Source: Sphingobacterium hotanense (GTDB taxonomy: Bacteria; Bacteroidota; Bacteroidia; Sphingobacteriales; Sphingobacteriaceae). From it: 64,000 bases of DNA. Under the pieces are notes generated by a model. That model was not told the DNA's origin, ran no database searches, and was given only the letters and a program-made list of their open reading frames with translations. This document shows positions 27,301 through 35,287 of the stretch, piece after piece (positions within the stretch are counted from its first letter, which is position 1; every line of letters starts with the position of its first letter). The translations under genes and the position numbers were made by a program. Location: the NCBI RefSeq assembly GCF_008274825.1, contig NZ_CP030848.1, positions 124,001 through 188,000 of the forward strand, in the 5' to 3' direction.

Positions 27301-27784
27301 GCGCTCGGCCATCGCCGTCCAGTACGCGTCCGGTAATGGGCTGTTGGTCTTCTCTATCGGGCCGGACGTTTCCCTGGGTACCAGTGGCTGTTTCGGTGCT
27401 GGGCGTGCTGGCAGCTACCGGGCGCGCTTCAATGAAAAGCAGTTGATCCTGCACCTTGTAACGTAGCGGTTGACCATCGAATATCTTCTTTAGTGCGTCT
27501 TGTAGGGATGTGGAATTGAGGTTTATGGTCACCGGTGTAGCTTTGTTGATCGCCTGCGCATTTGCCACATAGGCGAGCCCACTCTGGCGTCTCAGTTCTT
27601 TTAGCACATTCACGAGTGGTTCTTCGTGCGCTTTTATAGTTATTTTCTGTGAGTATGCGACAGTGAATGCCGTCATGGTCAGCAGTATTATAAGGCTGAA
27701 TGTTAATTTCATGATCGTCAATAAAAGACTTAGTTGTTTGGTGCGCTGCTTTTGCTCTGGCTCGCACAAATCCCGCGTTTTCAT
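24386..27784 (-). CDS. SusC/RagA-family TonB-dependent transporter with STN domain (right locus)
   Basis: An open frame reaches 27916. The ATG at 27784 is preferred because many Bacteroidota SusC proteins with STN domains have a 20-30-residue Lys/Arg-rich leader before the hydrophobic signal (MKTRDLCEPEQKQRTKQLSL, then MKLTFSLIILLTMTAFTVAYS). The ATG at 27712 is the other candidate. The STN signalling domain follows (ITIKAHEEPLVNVLKELRRQ), then a carboxypeptidase-regulatory-like domain (ITGRVLDGDGRALSGATVKY), the plug (VIAYGKTSKR, PLIIIDGIPL, IDVLKDADATAIYGSRGASGV) and the barrel. The STN domain and adjacent sigma/FecR pair indicate ligand-induced transcription. The roughly 190-base gap from fecR contains a candidate antisense RNA. 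Confidence 0.93.
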   Translation of the reverse strand: MKTRDLCEPEQKQRTKQLSLLLTIMKLTFSLIILLTMTAFTVAYSQKITIKAHEEPLVNVLKELRRQSGLAYVANAQAINKATPVTINLNSTSLQDALKKIFDGQPLRYKVQDQLLFIEARPVAASTPSTETATGTQGNVRPDREDQQPITGRVLDGDGRALSGATVKYQGGKKVAITDAQGGFVLIDVPLGAEISVHYLGYDTQHLRVSQQHIRVTLTASSSVLDETQVIAYGKTSKRLNTGNVFTVSGEEISRSPVMNPMAALEGRVPGMIVSQSSGVPGSTVNLQIRGRTQVDPDLGAGESPLIIIDGIPLASGNEDLNNLLSAISGTGTHGLSPFATINPGDIESIDVLKDADATAIYGSRGASGVIIITTKRGKTDGLSIHVRAVTGFSKAQKPDLLTTPEYLMMRREAFANDGIEMTSSNAYDLLLWDTTRVGLVDQLIGGRSAYSNIEGSISGGNELTRFNLGGSYFKESDVFPNITDLAPNKRTNGFINVSTTSANKRFIADFRGNYSFTHNQAPGADLSQYLTLPPHIKLFEADGSLAWNEGGRKTDNPLAQLLRTYSAKTTNLIASALLGYKFMENLELKASVGYNRILTDELRNTPLTAQNPMDSRSAMSQFGKTEYHSLIFEPQLHYQKSTTFGTFTGLLGGTWQAQRSDRMNFTIKDYPSDDFLGTLIGIPSSGFSNPSSSDNEYKYTAAFGRLSYNLHNKYLINLSGRRDGSSRFGPNFRFSNFGAIGGAWIFSNENFFTRFAELMSFGKLRASYGVTGNDKIGDYKYRDLYGSDPWGPTYDQQLALSPTSLFKPDLHWERNKKLEVAVELGFLKDRIIFGAAWYRNRSSDPLVQYALPYSTGFSSVTANLTGVVVQNKGLELTVNSKNIASSNFEWRTSFNLTLPSNKLIAYPGLENSTYAKKYVIGRPLDLVFASHFLGVDPTTGLYSVEDLNGSGKYEIVNINGDLRSGFDSEPAFYGGLQNDFRYKDFALSFFFNFTKQWMQNWRSLAGTSPVGGIRNMPRYVLNRWREVGDETDVQRFTTISSASNSLVGNYASSSSDAKWENIFFARLRTVELRYSLPGKWMNKVGVRQLNVMLQGQNLFTYSPFRGSDPQTIYTQKLAPLRTYVVGLQMNL

Positions 27785-27835
27785 ATGTAATGGATTGAGA
27801 TACCCCTGTAAAGCTTGGCACTGCTTAATGCGATG

Positions 27836-27866
27836 TTGCATTTGCAGGCCATATGAACTACATTTG
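27836..27866 (+). promoter_or_regulatory. Plus-strand promoter-like sequence inside the susC leader
   Basis: TACATTTG at 27859-27866 matches the -7 consensus TAnnTTTG. TTG at 27836-27838 lies 20 bases upstream, and a TTTG at 27841 lies 14 bases upstream. It points away from susC and would make RNA antisense to the susC leader, ending at the terminator at 27927-27957. Confidence 0.45.
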
Positions 27867-27871
27867 TATCG

Positions 27872-27957
27872 GTTGGTTAATAGCTGTTGATCTGAATATA
27901 ATCGTGTGTTAGCCACCCTATTGTTGCCGGAACTGTTAGCGCAGTTTCGGTTTTTTT
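27872..27957 (+). ncRNA. Candidate cis-antisense small RNA of the susC leader (DonS-like)
   Basis: An intergenic plus-strand segment of about 86 bases lies between reverse-strand fecR and susC. It has a TAnnTTTG promoter element just ahead and a strong intrinsic terminator at its end: stem CCGGAACTG/CAGTTTCGG with one G-U pair, 6-base loop, seven T (27927-27957). The only protein genes here run the other way, so the terminator needs another transcript. In Bacteroides fragilis, antisense RNAs such as DonS sit between anti-sigma and susC genes and repress the susC operon. Position, strand and size match that class. The exact start at 27872 is inferred from the -7 element. Confidence 0.5.
27927..27957 (+). 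terminator. Intrinsic terminator facing against the fecR-susC operon
   Basis: A 9-bp stem (one G-U pair in the plus-strand RNA) has the loop TTAGCG and is followed by seven T. On the reverse strand the A tract would precede the stem, so it works only on the plus strand. Confidence 0.75.
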
Positions 27958-27976
27958 ATGTTGGCCAGTGGTTTCT

Positions 27977-29125
27977 TTATTTCACTTGCACCCTCCTCCC
28001 TTTGATTTCAAATTGATATCGACTGGCCTTTTGCAGGTAGCTCAGGACGTCCTGCAATGGACGATCCCGCGGAATCTCTGCGTAGAACCGTTCATCGGTA
28101 TACCCTGGGGGGTAATCGACTTGGATATCGTACCATCGCTCGAGCTGGTCCATGATCTCGCTGAGCCATAGGTTGTTGAAGATGAACATGTTCTCGGTCC
28201 ATCCGGTGATGTCATTAACGTTAACTCGTTGGACCGCAAATTCACCCTTCGATAAGGTTGCCTGTTGACCCGGTTTAAGAACGACAGACTTCGACCCTTG
28301 ATTGGCAAGGACTTTTACTTTTCCTTCAACTAGCGTAGTTTTAGGTGCATTTTCCGCATAGCTGTTTACATTGAATTTAGTTCCCAGGACTATCAGCTGT
28401 TGCCCTTGGGTGTGGACGATAAAAGGTTGATCCTGCTGGTGGGTGACCTCGAAAAACGCTTCTCCCTGCAGTTCGACAACTCGATGCCCTTGGAATCTTC
28501 CGGGATACCGTAATTTTGAATCTGCATTTAACGACACTTTCGTTCCATCGGGAAGGGTAACTTGGTAAATGCTTCCCCGAGGTATTTCTAAGAGAATGTC
28601 CTGGGTCTGCGCATCGGCCAGTAGCCGCTCCTGGCCCGCGTAACGTGTTCCGCGTTGGTCGGTAATCAGCGCGCCGCTCTGCGTATCCAGATAATGGACG
28701 GAGCCGTCGGAAAGAGTGATGGTCGCGCGTTGTTTGCTAGAATAACCTTCTGCAAGTTCTGTTCTCAGGGCCGTCCTGTGTTGATACGCCAGAAATAAAC
28801 CGGCTGAAAGCCCAATGAAGAGCAAAATAGCAGCCGCATATTTATAAAGAGCTGGGCTTAAACGAAAATGCTTTTGCGTGTTCATCCGAGGATCCTGTTC
28901 TAGCCTATTGTCAATGCGGCGCAAATGGAGCTCTAGCTGAAGTTCATCGACTGGCGGACGTTCAGCGCCGATGCTTTCCTGCAGCAAGTCCAGCCACTGC
29001 TGCTGCTTGTCCTGGTGACCCGCTAGATGCGTTAATAGTTCCTGATACTCGGATAAAGTGATGGTGTTTTTGGCTACTTTATTCAGCAGGAATCGGGCCC
29101 GAGTTTCGAAATCGATGTTCTCCAT
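27977..29125 (-). CDS. FecR-family anti-sigma factor (right locus)
   Basis: The ATG at 29125 gives 382 residues; a frame from 29146 adds only seven unlikely residues. The N-terminal cytoplasmic part (1-85) opens with DFETRARFLLNKVAKNTITLSEYQELL. One membrane helix lies at about 96-116 (YKYAAAILLFIGLSAGLFLAY). The FecR domain covers about 165-265, with LPDGTKVSLNADSKLRYPGRF, VVELQGEAFFEV and VLGTKFNVNSYAEN. The C-terminal DUF4974 domain follows, with FNNLWLSEIMDQLERWYDI. It controls the sigma factor encoded just upstream and receives the signal from the STN domain of SusC. It is clearly homologous to the left-locus FecR but only moderately similar. Confidence 0.94.
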   Translation of the reverse strand: MENIDFETRARFLLNKVAKNTITLSEYQELLTHLAGHQDKQQQWLDLLQESIGAERPPVDELQLELHLRRIDNRLEQDPRMNTQKHFRLSPALYKYAAAILLFIGLSAGLFLAYQHRTALRTELAEGYSSKQRATITLSDGSVHYLDTQSGALITDQRGTRYAGQERLLADAQTQDILLEIPRGSIYQVTLPDGTKVSLNADSKLRYPGRFQGHRVVELQGEAFFEVTHQQDQPFIVHTQGQQLIVLGTKFNVNSYAENAPKTTLVEGKVKVLANQGSKSVVLKPGQQATLSKGEFAVQRVNVNDITGWTENMFIFNNLWLSEIMDQLERWYDIQVDYPPGYTDERFYAEIPRDRPLQDVLSYLQKASRYQFEIKGRRVQVK

Positions 29126-29212
29126 ATAGTATAATACGTAGCCCACTGCAAAAGCAATAGCTCGACTTGAAAAAAAATAAAAAATGTTTGAAAACCTGTA
29201 AAACTACGGCCA

Positions 29213-29800
29213 CTAGACCCCTTTAAGTAGCGCGCTGGAAAGCAGGACAATGAAGAGTACAGAATCTTTACTGTAGTTTTCGATGATAAAGCGATTCGCT
29301 TTACTGATGTGATCGTTCACGGCTGCCTTAGAAATATGGAGGCGTTTTGCGACCTCCTCATAAGAAAAGCCTTCGAATTTACAGAGACGGAAGACCAATT
29401 TGCGCTGGGGCGGGAGCATATCGATGGTTCGCATGAGTTCTTTGTCGCGCAGGATCTGCTCCTGAATGCGCTGCGGATATTGGTGTAATTCGATATGTTC
29501 CCAGAACCGTGCGGCCAGCACGCGATCTCGGGACGCACTGCGGTAATAATCATATACCAAATTGGAGGCAATTCGATAGAGGTAGGAACGAAAGGAACGC
29601 TCTACGTCGATCTTGCTTCTGTTTTCCCATACTCTTATAAACAGCTCTTGTAGAACCTCCTCGACCAGGTCCCATGATTTCAGCAGATGAAAGAGATTGG
29701 TAGCGAGCTTTTTCTTGTACCGGTCATAAAGAGCCTGGAAAGCAGACTTATCTCCCTGCGCCAATCGTGCAATAAGAGCAGTTTCCTCTTGATCTGTCAT
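29213..29800 (-). CDS. ECF RNA polymerase sigma factor (right locus)
   Basis: This is a 195-residue sigma factor. Region 2 covers about 22-90 (FQALYDRYKKKLATNLFHLL, EEVLQELFIRVWENR). Region 4 covers about 125-175 (MLPPQRKLVFRLCKFEGFSYEEVAKRLHISKAAVNDHISKA). It has the family's hydrophobic C-terminus (VLFIVLLSSALLKG). Its anti-sigma partner follows after 87 bases. A TAATTTTG element at 29839-29832 on the same strand, 31 bases upstream of the ATG, matches the -7 consensus but lacks a clear -33 TTTG. Confidence 0.95.
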   Translation of the reverse strand: MTDQEETALIARLAQGDKSAFQALYDRYKKKLATNLFHLLKSWDLVEEVLQELFIRVWENRSKIDVERSFRSYLYRIASNLVYDYYRSASRDRVLAARFWEHIELHQYPQRIQEQILRDKELMRTIDMLPPQRKLVFRLCKFEGFSYEEVAKRLHISKAAVNDHISKANRFIIENYSKDSVLFIVLLSSALLKGV

Positions 29801-30216
29801 GTTTTTCAGTAGGTTTGCTTAGACTAGGGACCAAAATTAAAAAACAATATGGATATTTCAGAACTATAATGTGATCCTTGACCTGCTATGGAACCGCTCT
29901 TTGTGCGAGCAGGGCCGGGGGAGCCTGCTGTAGATTACAATAAACGATTTTAAAACCTGCAAGTCGGCAGTTTTGCTGGATCCGTTGCGACCTAATTTCG
30001 ATTGCATACTGGCCATGCGTGAGCGATTCAGCAATAGGAAAACAAGAATGGATGTTTTGTGCCTTCGCTAGGGACCTTTGTCATTTTATCTGAAAAGGTC
30101 TTTTGAAAACAGCTGTTATCTACGTGTTTGGAGACGCCATAGGAGGAATATGGCTTTTCCCTGATAGTTAAATGTAGTAATTTAGCTACATTTAGCTGTT
30201 TAAAATCACTGTCCCT
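29801..30216. other. Divergent intergenic region between sigma and PAS kinase genes
   Basis: No supported ORF. It must hold the promoters of the reverse-strand sigma gene and the forward kinase-like gene. A short direct repeat TTTAGCT occurs at about 30180-30198, just before the kinase-like gene. Confidence 0.35.
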
Positions 30217-31320
30217 ATGAAGAACTGCTCGCAAAGCAACCTCGTCCGATTTTTACGTCATTCTCCAGTCGCCACTGCGATTTATCAGGGGAGTGAGCTA
30301 AGGATAGCCTTTGCTAATGACGCGATGTTGGAGGTTTGGGGATCCGATCAGAAGATTATAGGAGGTTTATTCAGAGATGTATTTCCCGGCTTTGCCGAGG
30401 CTGGTTTTGCAGATGCTCTTGAGCGCGTATGGTGCTCGGGTAGGAGCCACATCGGCATCGGGGTTCCGGCACTCATCGGAAGCGTCGAAAAAGAGCTTCG
30501 ATTCTTCGATTTCGAGTACAAGGCAGTTGTGGAAAATGGCCATACGGTAGCGATTTTGCATACGAGCGTCGATGTCACCAAGCGTATCGAGGCCTCAGAA
30601 AATGCGGCGCCGGGCGACAGCGACCCAAATGCTAAGGAGCAGCTGGAGGCGCTAGCCTATATGTTGAACCACGACGCCAAAAATCCGCTCGCTATTGCGA
30701 AAATGGCCGTGGACTTTATGCTGCGAAATCAGAACGACCAAGTGCAGGTGGATGCCAAATGGTTTCCTATCCTCAAGGATGCCCTGAAGAGCCTGGAGAA
30801 CATTATCGATCAGACCTATCAGCTGAGCCAGACAACATCGTGCGAAACCCCCACGCAGACATTTTCGCTCAGCCAGGAGCTTCCCGAGTGGTGGAAGGAA
30901 CTACGAAGACAACGTCCAAATGAACAAATGGAACTTGTTTTAGGTAAGTTGCTACCACTAAGGTCGCCCAGAGCGCGTGTTAAACAGGTATTTTACTCTT
31001 TGATGGACGTGTCGATAAAGAATTGCGCCGATATACGACCCTTGCAGCTCGAAATCTTTAGTGAGCCGGTGGGCCAATGGGTGGTCTACAGTTTCCAAGA
31101 CAACCGAGGGAAACTTTCCCGAGAAGAGCTCGCTTTTTTTTCCAAAGAGTTTTCCGGAGGAACGCTCTCCAACGAGGCGCGTCGTTACGGACGGGGACTC
31201 TTTCAAACTAACCAGTTGATGAAAGCATTAGGCGGTAGGCTCTCCATCAGCAGCGAAGAGGGAAAGGGTGCGTGCGTCAGGTTATATTTCCCCAGGCTGA
31301 TGAAGGATGCAGCCCGCTAA
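30217..31320 (+). CDS. Cytoplasmic PAS domain histidine-kinase-like protein, degenerate ATPase
   Basis: This 367-residue soluble protein has no membrane segment. A PAS domain covers about 8-130 (HSPVATAIYQGSELRIAFANDAMLEVWG, ending ILHTSVDVTKR). A HisKA-like dimerisation helix covers about 145-205, with His at LNHDAKNPLAIAKMAVDFM, so a phospho-accepting His is present. The catalytic domain covers about 235-362. Its N-box is poor (MDVSIKNCADI, lacking the usual Asn), the G1 box is FQDNRGKL instead of DxGxG, and the G2 box is recognisable (GRGLFQTNQLMKALGG). It may bind ATP weakly or act as a phosphatase or scaffold. No response regulator is adjacent. The cyanophycin operon follows about 500 bases later. 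Confidence 0.8.
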   Translation: MKNCSQSNLVRFLRHSPVATAIYQGSELRIAFANDAMLEVWGSDQKIIGGLFRDVFPGFAEAGFADALERVWCSGRSHIGIGVPALIGSVEKELRFFDFEYKAVVENGHTVAILHTSVDVTKRIEASENAAPGDSDPNAKEQLEALAYMLNHDAKNPLAIAKMAVDFMLRNQNDQVQVDAKWFPILKDALKSLENIIDQTYQLSQTTSCETPTQTFSLSQELPEWWKELRRQRPNEQMELVLGKLLPLRSPRARVKQVFYSLMDVSIKNCADIRPLQLEIFSEPVGQWVVYSFQDNRGKLSREELAFFSKEFSGGTLSNEARRYGRGLFQTNQLMKALGGRLSISSEEGKGACVRLYFPRLMKDAAR

Positions 31321-31817
31321 CGGGTTGATCCGTTTGGATTAGCTCGGGCCAAATATCCATCGGGCACCTTTGCGCTTGTTGGGATAACCGTTGTAGTTGG
31401 CTCGTTAACTACTCCCACGAGGCCACACTATTTCCAACCGGTGGCATGTATGCTCGAGCAGCCCCTTTTTACCTAGTTGTAACTTTTCTTTGAACTTTCG
31501 TATGGGGTGTCGATTGTTGATACTAGTTTGTCTTAACCCGGTGAAATCTTCAGATTCCTTACCCTAGCAAGTTCTCGTAATAAAAGCATGAATTAATAGC
31601 TTCCAGTTGCTTTTGAAGACAAGGGCTTTTCGTTTCACTCTACTGATTTCGTGGTAAACTTGCATGAATTACTGAAAGGCTAGTGTGAGTGAAAAATACC
31701 TAATACGTGAAGGGTTAGCGCAAAACACGGATACATCGAGCCGTTTTTTTATTTTCTTTTTAAGTAGTTAGCTAATCATCAATCTTGCTTGAGAAATGTT
31801 CATGAGAAAAAGCTACT
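31321..31817. other. Intergenic region upstream of the cyanophycin operon
   Basis: About 500 bases without a supported ORF. It begins with a weak AACGG/CCGTT hairpin at the kinase stop. No full TTTG-N19-TAnnTTTG promoter was found in the 100 bases before cphA. Confidence 0.35.
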
Positions 31818-34448
31818 ATGAAGATTATAGAAATCAAAGTTCTAAGTGGGCCGAATTTGTGGTCCGTTAATAGACCCAATCTTGTCCAAATGAAGCTGGA
31901 TATCGAAGAGTTCGAAAGCCTTCCTAGCAATTTGATTGCCGGATTCAGTGAACGTCTTACCGCGCTCATCCCCTCCCTTTATTCGCACAGGTGCTCCGAA
32001 GGGAGCGAAGGAGGATTCCTGCGCAGGTTATCTGAGGGAACCTGGATGGGGCACATCATCGAGCACGTTGCCCTTGAACTACAGTGTTTAGCAGGCATGG
32101 AGTGCGGATTCGGACGCACGCGATCCACCGGGAAGATCGGTGAGTATTATGTGGTATTTTCTTATGAGCTTCCCCGCCCAGGTCTGGTTGCTGCAAAGAG
32201 CGCAGTCCAGTTGGTGGAAAGCTTAGCGAAAGCAGCCCCCTTTGACTTAGAGACCTGCCTCGCTGAACTTCGTGCAATTGCCGCTTTGGAGGGCTTAGGT
32301 CCGAGTACGCGCGCCATAGTCGAGTCCGCTAAGGCCAGAGATATTCCTTGGAGGCGCCTCGATGAGGGATCGTTCATTCAATTTGGATATGGGGCGCATT
32401 TGAGACGTATCCGCGCCACACTTGCCGATAGTACCAGTAATATTGCTGTAGAAGTAGTTCAGGATAAGTTTCTGGCCAAGAAAATATTGCAGGAGCACTG
32501 TTTGCCTGTTCCGCCCGGGTTGGTCGTGGAGGACTCCGCTCAGCTAGGTGCGACAATCAACGAGCTCGGATACCCTTTGGTGATGAAACCCGTGGACGGT
32601 AACCACGGGCGGGGTGTCACTACCAATATATGCGACAGGAAATCTGCTGAGCTCGCATTTAAAAAGGCGCGCAGACATGCTGATGAGGTGCTCGTTGAGC
32701 GATTTATCAGAGGGGAAGACTACAGACTGTTGTTGATTAATTACAAGCTCGTGGCGGCTGCTAGACGCATCCCTGCCCATATCGTGGGGGATGGTGCGGC
32801 AACGATACAGCAACTCATTGACCGGGAGAATGTTAACCCCAATAGAGGGGAAGGACACGAAAAGACTTTAACAAAAATAGAGGTTGACGAACATACCCTG
32901 CACATATTAGAGGAGAACTCGCTAACCCTGACGACGATCTTACCCTTTGGAACCAAGCTGTTCCTGAAAGATTCTGCAAACCTTTCCACGGGTGGCACAT
33001 CGGAAGACGTCACCGATATAGTTCCACCTGAGACCAAGTTCATGGCAGAGCGTGCCGCCCGGATACTGGGGCTCGATATCTGTGGGATCGACCTGATCGC
33101 AACTGATATTACCCGTCCCTTAGCAGAACAAGATGCCGCAATCCTTGAAATCAATGCGGCGCCAGGCTTTCGGATGCATACGGCCCCCTCCAGTGGGCGA
33201 GCGCGCAAGGTCGGCGAGCAGGTCATCGACATGCTATTTCCTGATGCTTCTAAAGCGAGGATACCAATTGTCGCTGTCACAGGAACCAACGGTAAAACGT
33301 CAACGGTCCGGCTAATTTCCCATATCGCACAGCTCCAAGGGAACAAGGTGGGCTGTACCACAACAGAGGGTATATACGTCGATGGTCATTGCGTTGCAAC
33401 GGGAGACTGCAGTGGTCCCAAAAGTGCAAGAATGGTTCTGAGTGACCCCTTAGTAGATTTCGCCATCCTAGAATGTGCTCGCGGAGGCATCCTGAGAGAA
33501 GGCCTTGGATTCGACCGATGTGACGTCAGTGTGATTACCAATATTACTGAAGATCATCTCGGCCTTGACGGCGTGGATGATCTGGCTATGCTAGCACGCG
33601 TGAAAGGTACGGTGGCAGAAGCGACAAAAAACACCGGCTTCGCGGTGTTAAATGCAGAGGACGAAATGGTTCTAGGGATGGCAGGCACTCTCCAATGCAA
33701 GGTTGCTTACTTTGCTCTGCAACCAGATAATCCTGTTTTGCAAAAGCACTTCCAAGCAGGGGGAGCAGTCGCATACATCAAAGATGGGTGGCTCGTATCG
33801 GGCTGGCAGGGAAAGATCGAATCGATAATAAAGGTCGGATGCATTCCTGTTACCATGGGCGGAAAATACGAATGTATGTTGCAGAACTGCCTAGCGGCGT
33901 CGATCGCGGCCAAGGCGTCCGGTATAAGCTCAACAGCGATACGCAAGGGCTTGCGGACTTTTTTACCCAATGTGGAAATGAATTTAGGAAGAATGAATAC
34001 ATTCTTTTTGGGCACAGCAAGAATTATTGTCGATTATGCCCATAACGCACATGGCTTCACGGAGCTCGGAAAGTATCTTAATAAGCTGGTTTCCAGTCAA
34101 AAGATTGCCATAATTACCGCTGCTGGAGACCGAAGAGAGAAGGACATTATAGCGATGGGGAAAATCTGCGCTGGTATTTTCGATCGGTTGATCATCCGCC
34201 ACGATGCGGACACGCGTGGACGAAGCCGTGAGGAGATTACCAGCTTGCTACTCCAGGGCATACGAGAGGTCAAACCTCTGGCATCGGTTCCTGTAATTTC
34301 CGCGGAGGATGAGGCCATAAAATATGCCATGGATTCGCTGGCTTCGGGGGGGATTTTGGTCGTCTGCAGCGATGACAGTCGCCGGACATTGGATCTAGTT
34401 TCCAGAGAAGTAGAATTGAGAACTCTAAATAAGAACTATGGAACCTAA
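31818..34448 (+). CDS. cphA: Cyanophycin synthetase
   Basis: This 876-residue cytoplasmic enzyme builds cyanophycin, a poly-aspartate backbone with Arg on each beta-carboxylate, by ATP-dependent addition of Asp then Arg. Length and layout match bacterial CphA (about 870-880). The N-terminal domain opens MKIIEIKVLSGPNLWSVNRP. The ATP-grasp domain covers about 205-475, with YPLVMKPVDGNHGRGV and the metal-binding CGIDLIATDI/AAILEINAAPGFRMH. The Mur-ligase-like domain covers about 480-870, with the P-loop VTGTNGKTSTVR at about 486-497, then TNITEDHLG and IVDYAHNAHGF. All the key motifs look intact. It overlaps cphB by 11 bases. The ATG at 31818 is favoured by its conserved N-terminus. The polymer stores nitrogen, carbon and energy. 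Confidence 0.96.
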   Translation: MKIIEIKVLSGPNLWSVNRPNLVQMKLDIEEFESLPSNLIAGFSERLTALIPSLYSHRCSEGSEGGFLRRLSEGTWMGHIIEHVALELQCLAGMECGFGRTRSTGKIGEYYVVFSYELPRPGLVAAKSAVQLVESLAKAAPFDLETCLAELRAIAALEGLGPSTRAIVESAKARDIPWRRLDEGSFIQFGYGAHLRRIRATLADSTSNIAVEVVQDKFLAKKILQEHCLPVPPGLVVEDSAQLGATINELGYPLVMKPVDGNHGRGVTTNICDRKSAELAFKKARRHADEVLVERFIRGEDYRLLLINYKLVAAARRIPAHIVGDGAATIQQLIDRENVNPNRGEGHEKTLTKIEVDEHTLHILEENSLTLTTILPFGTKLFLKDSANLSTGGTSEDVTDIVPPETKFMAERAARILGLDICGIDLIATDITRPLAEQDAAILEINAAPGFRMHTAPSSGRARKVGEQVIDMLFPDASKARIPIVAVTGTNGKTSTVRLISHIAQLQGNKVGCTTTEGIYVDGHCVATGDCSGPKSARMVLSDPLVDFAILECARGGILREGLGFDRCDVSVITNITEDHLGLDGVDDLAMLARVKGTVAEATKNTGFAVLNAEDEMVLGMAGTLQCKVAYFALQPDNPVLQKHFQAGGAVAYIKDGWLVSGWQGKIESIIKVGCIPVTMGGKYECMLQNCLAASIAAKASGISSTAIRKGLRTFLPNVEMNLGRMNTFFLGTARIIVDYAHNAHGFTELGKYLNKLVSSQKIAIITAAGDRREKDIIAMGKICAGIFDRLIIRHDADTRGRSREEITSLLLQGIREVKPLASVPVISAEDEAIKYAMDSLASGGILVVCSDDSRRTLDLVSREVELRTLNKNYGT

Positions 34449-35286
34449 GGGAAAATTATTGTTAATCGGCGGGGCGGAAGAACGCGATGGAAAGCTGGCC
34501 GCTGAGCAGACTCTCTCGGATAAGAAATTCGAGGTGTTGAGCCATTTACTACCCTCTTCAAAGACCCAAGGAAGGATCGAAGTGGTTACCTGCGCATCGC
34601 AGGTACCCCGCGAAATTTCAGGTACCTATCAGCGGACATTCGATAGGATCGGATTTTCGAATGTAGGATTTCTGCACGCAGATAACCGGCGGGGCGCCGC
34701 CCACAAGGAATGGGCAAAAAGACTTGAACAGGCCGATACCGTCTTCCTGACTGGCGGAGATCAAGCGAAATTAGCAACCGTACTGGGCGGTAGCCAAGCC
34801 TGGGATACCATTGAGCAAAAGTATAAACAGGAGAAAGGGTTTGTCGTTGCAGGAACCAGCGCAGGAGCGATGGTGTTATCCTCTACCATGATTTTAGGAG
34901 GCGGTACGGGTGAGAGTTTATTGAGTCAAGAATTAAAACTAGGTCCGGGTTTAGGTCTGCTAGATCATTGTGTTGTGGACACCCACTTTGTGCGAAGGGG
35001 TCGGTTCGCAAGATTAGCACATGCCTTGCTACTCAACCCGCGATATTTAGGGGTCGGCTTGGGCGAAGATTCTGCATTGCTGATCGAGCAAGGCTATCGA
35101 GCAACTTGTTTAGGCACTGGTATGGTGGTACTAATGGATGCATCCAAGGTTTCAGACACTAATATTACGGAAGTGGATGACCAGGAAGCAATTTTTGCTA
35201 TCGGACTTAGAGGGAGTCTATTGATCAAAGGCTGCCGTATCGATCTCAATGATCGAAGTTTAGAATGCATTACCGAAAAAAAATGA
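34438..35286 (+). CDS. cphB: Cyanophycinase
   Basis: This 282-residue serine peptidase of family S51 hydrolyses cyanophycin to beta-Asp-Arg dipeptides. The N-terminus KLLLIGGAEERDGK is typical. The nucleophile elbow VAGTSAGAMVLS places the catalytic Ser at residue 141. DTHFVRRGRFARLAHAL is the conserved His-containing motif, and GLGEDSALLIEQ follows. Its length is normal for intracellular CphB (about 270-290), and it lacks a signal peptide. It starts inside the last codons of cphA, so synthesis and breakdown enzymes are translated from one mRNA. The isoaspartyl dipeptidase gene begins one base after its stop. Confidence 0.95.
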   Translation: MEPKGKLLLIGGAEERDGKLAAEQTLSDKKFEVLSHLLPSSKTQGRIEVVTCASQVPREISGTYQRTFDRIGFSNVGFLHADNRRGAAHKEWAKRLEQADTVFLTGGDQAKLATVLGGSQAWDTIEQKYKQEKGFVVAGTSAGAMVLSSTMILGGGTGESLLSQELKLGPGLGLLDHCVVDTHFVRRGRFARLAHALLLNPRYLGVGLGEDSALLIEQGYRATCLGTGMVVLMDASKVSDTNITEVDDQEAIFAIGLRGSLLIKGCRIDLNDRSLECITEKK

Positions 35287-35287
35287 T

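Noticed and set aside
32741..33361. 206-codon reverse-strand frame inside cphA
   Set aside because: It lies wholly within the intact cyanophycin synthetase, has no family motif and has the composition of an antisense shadow.
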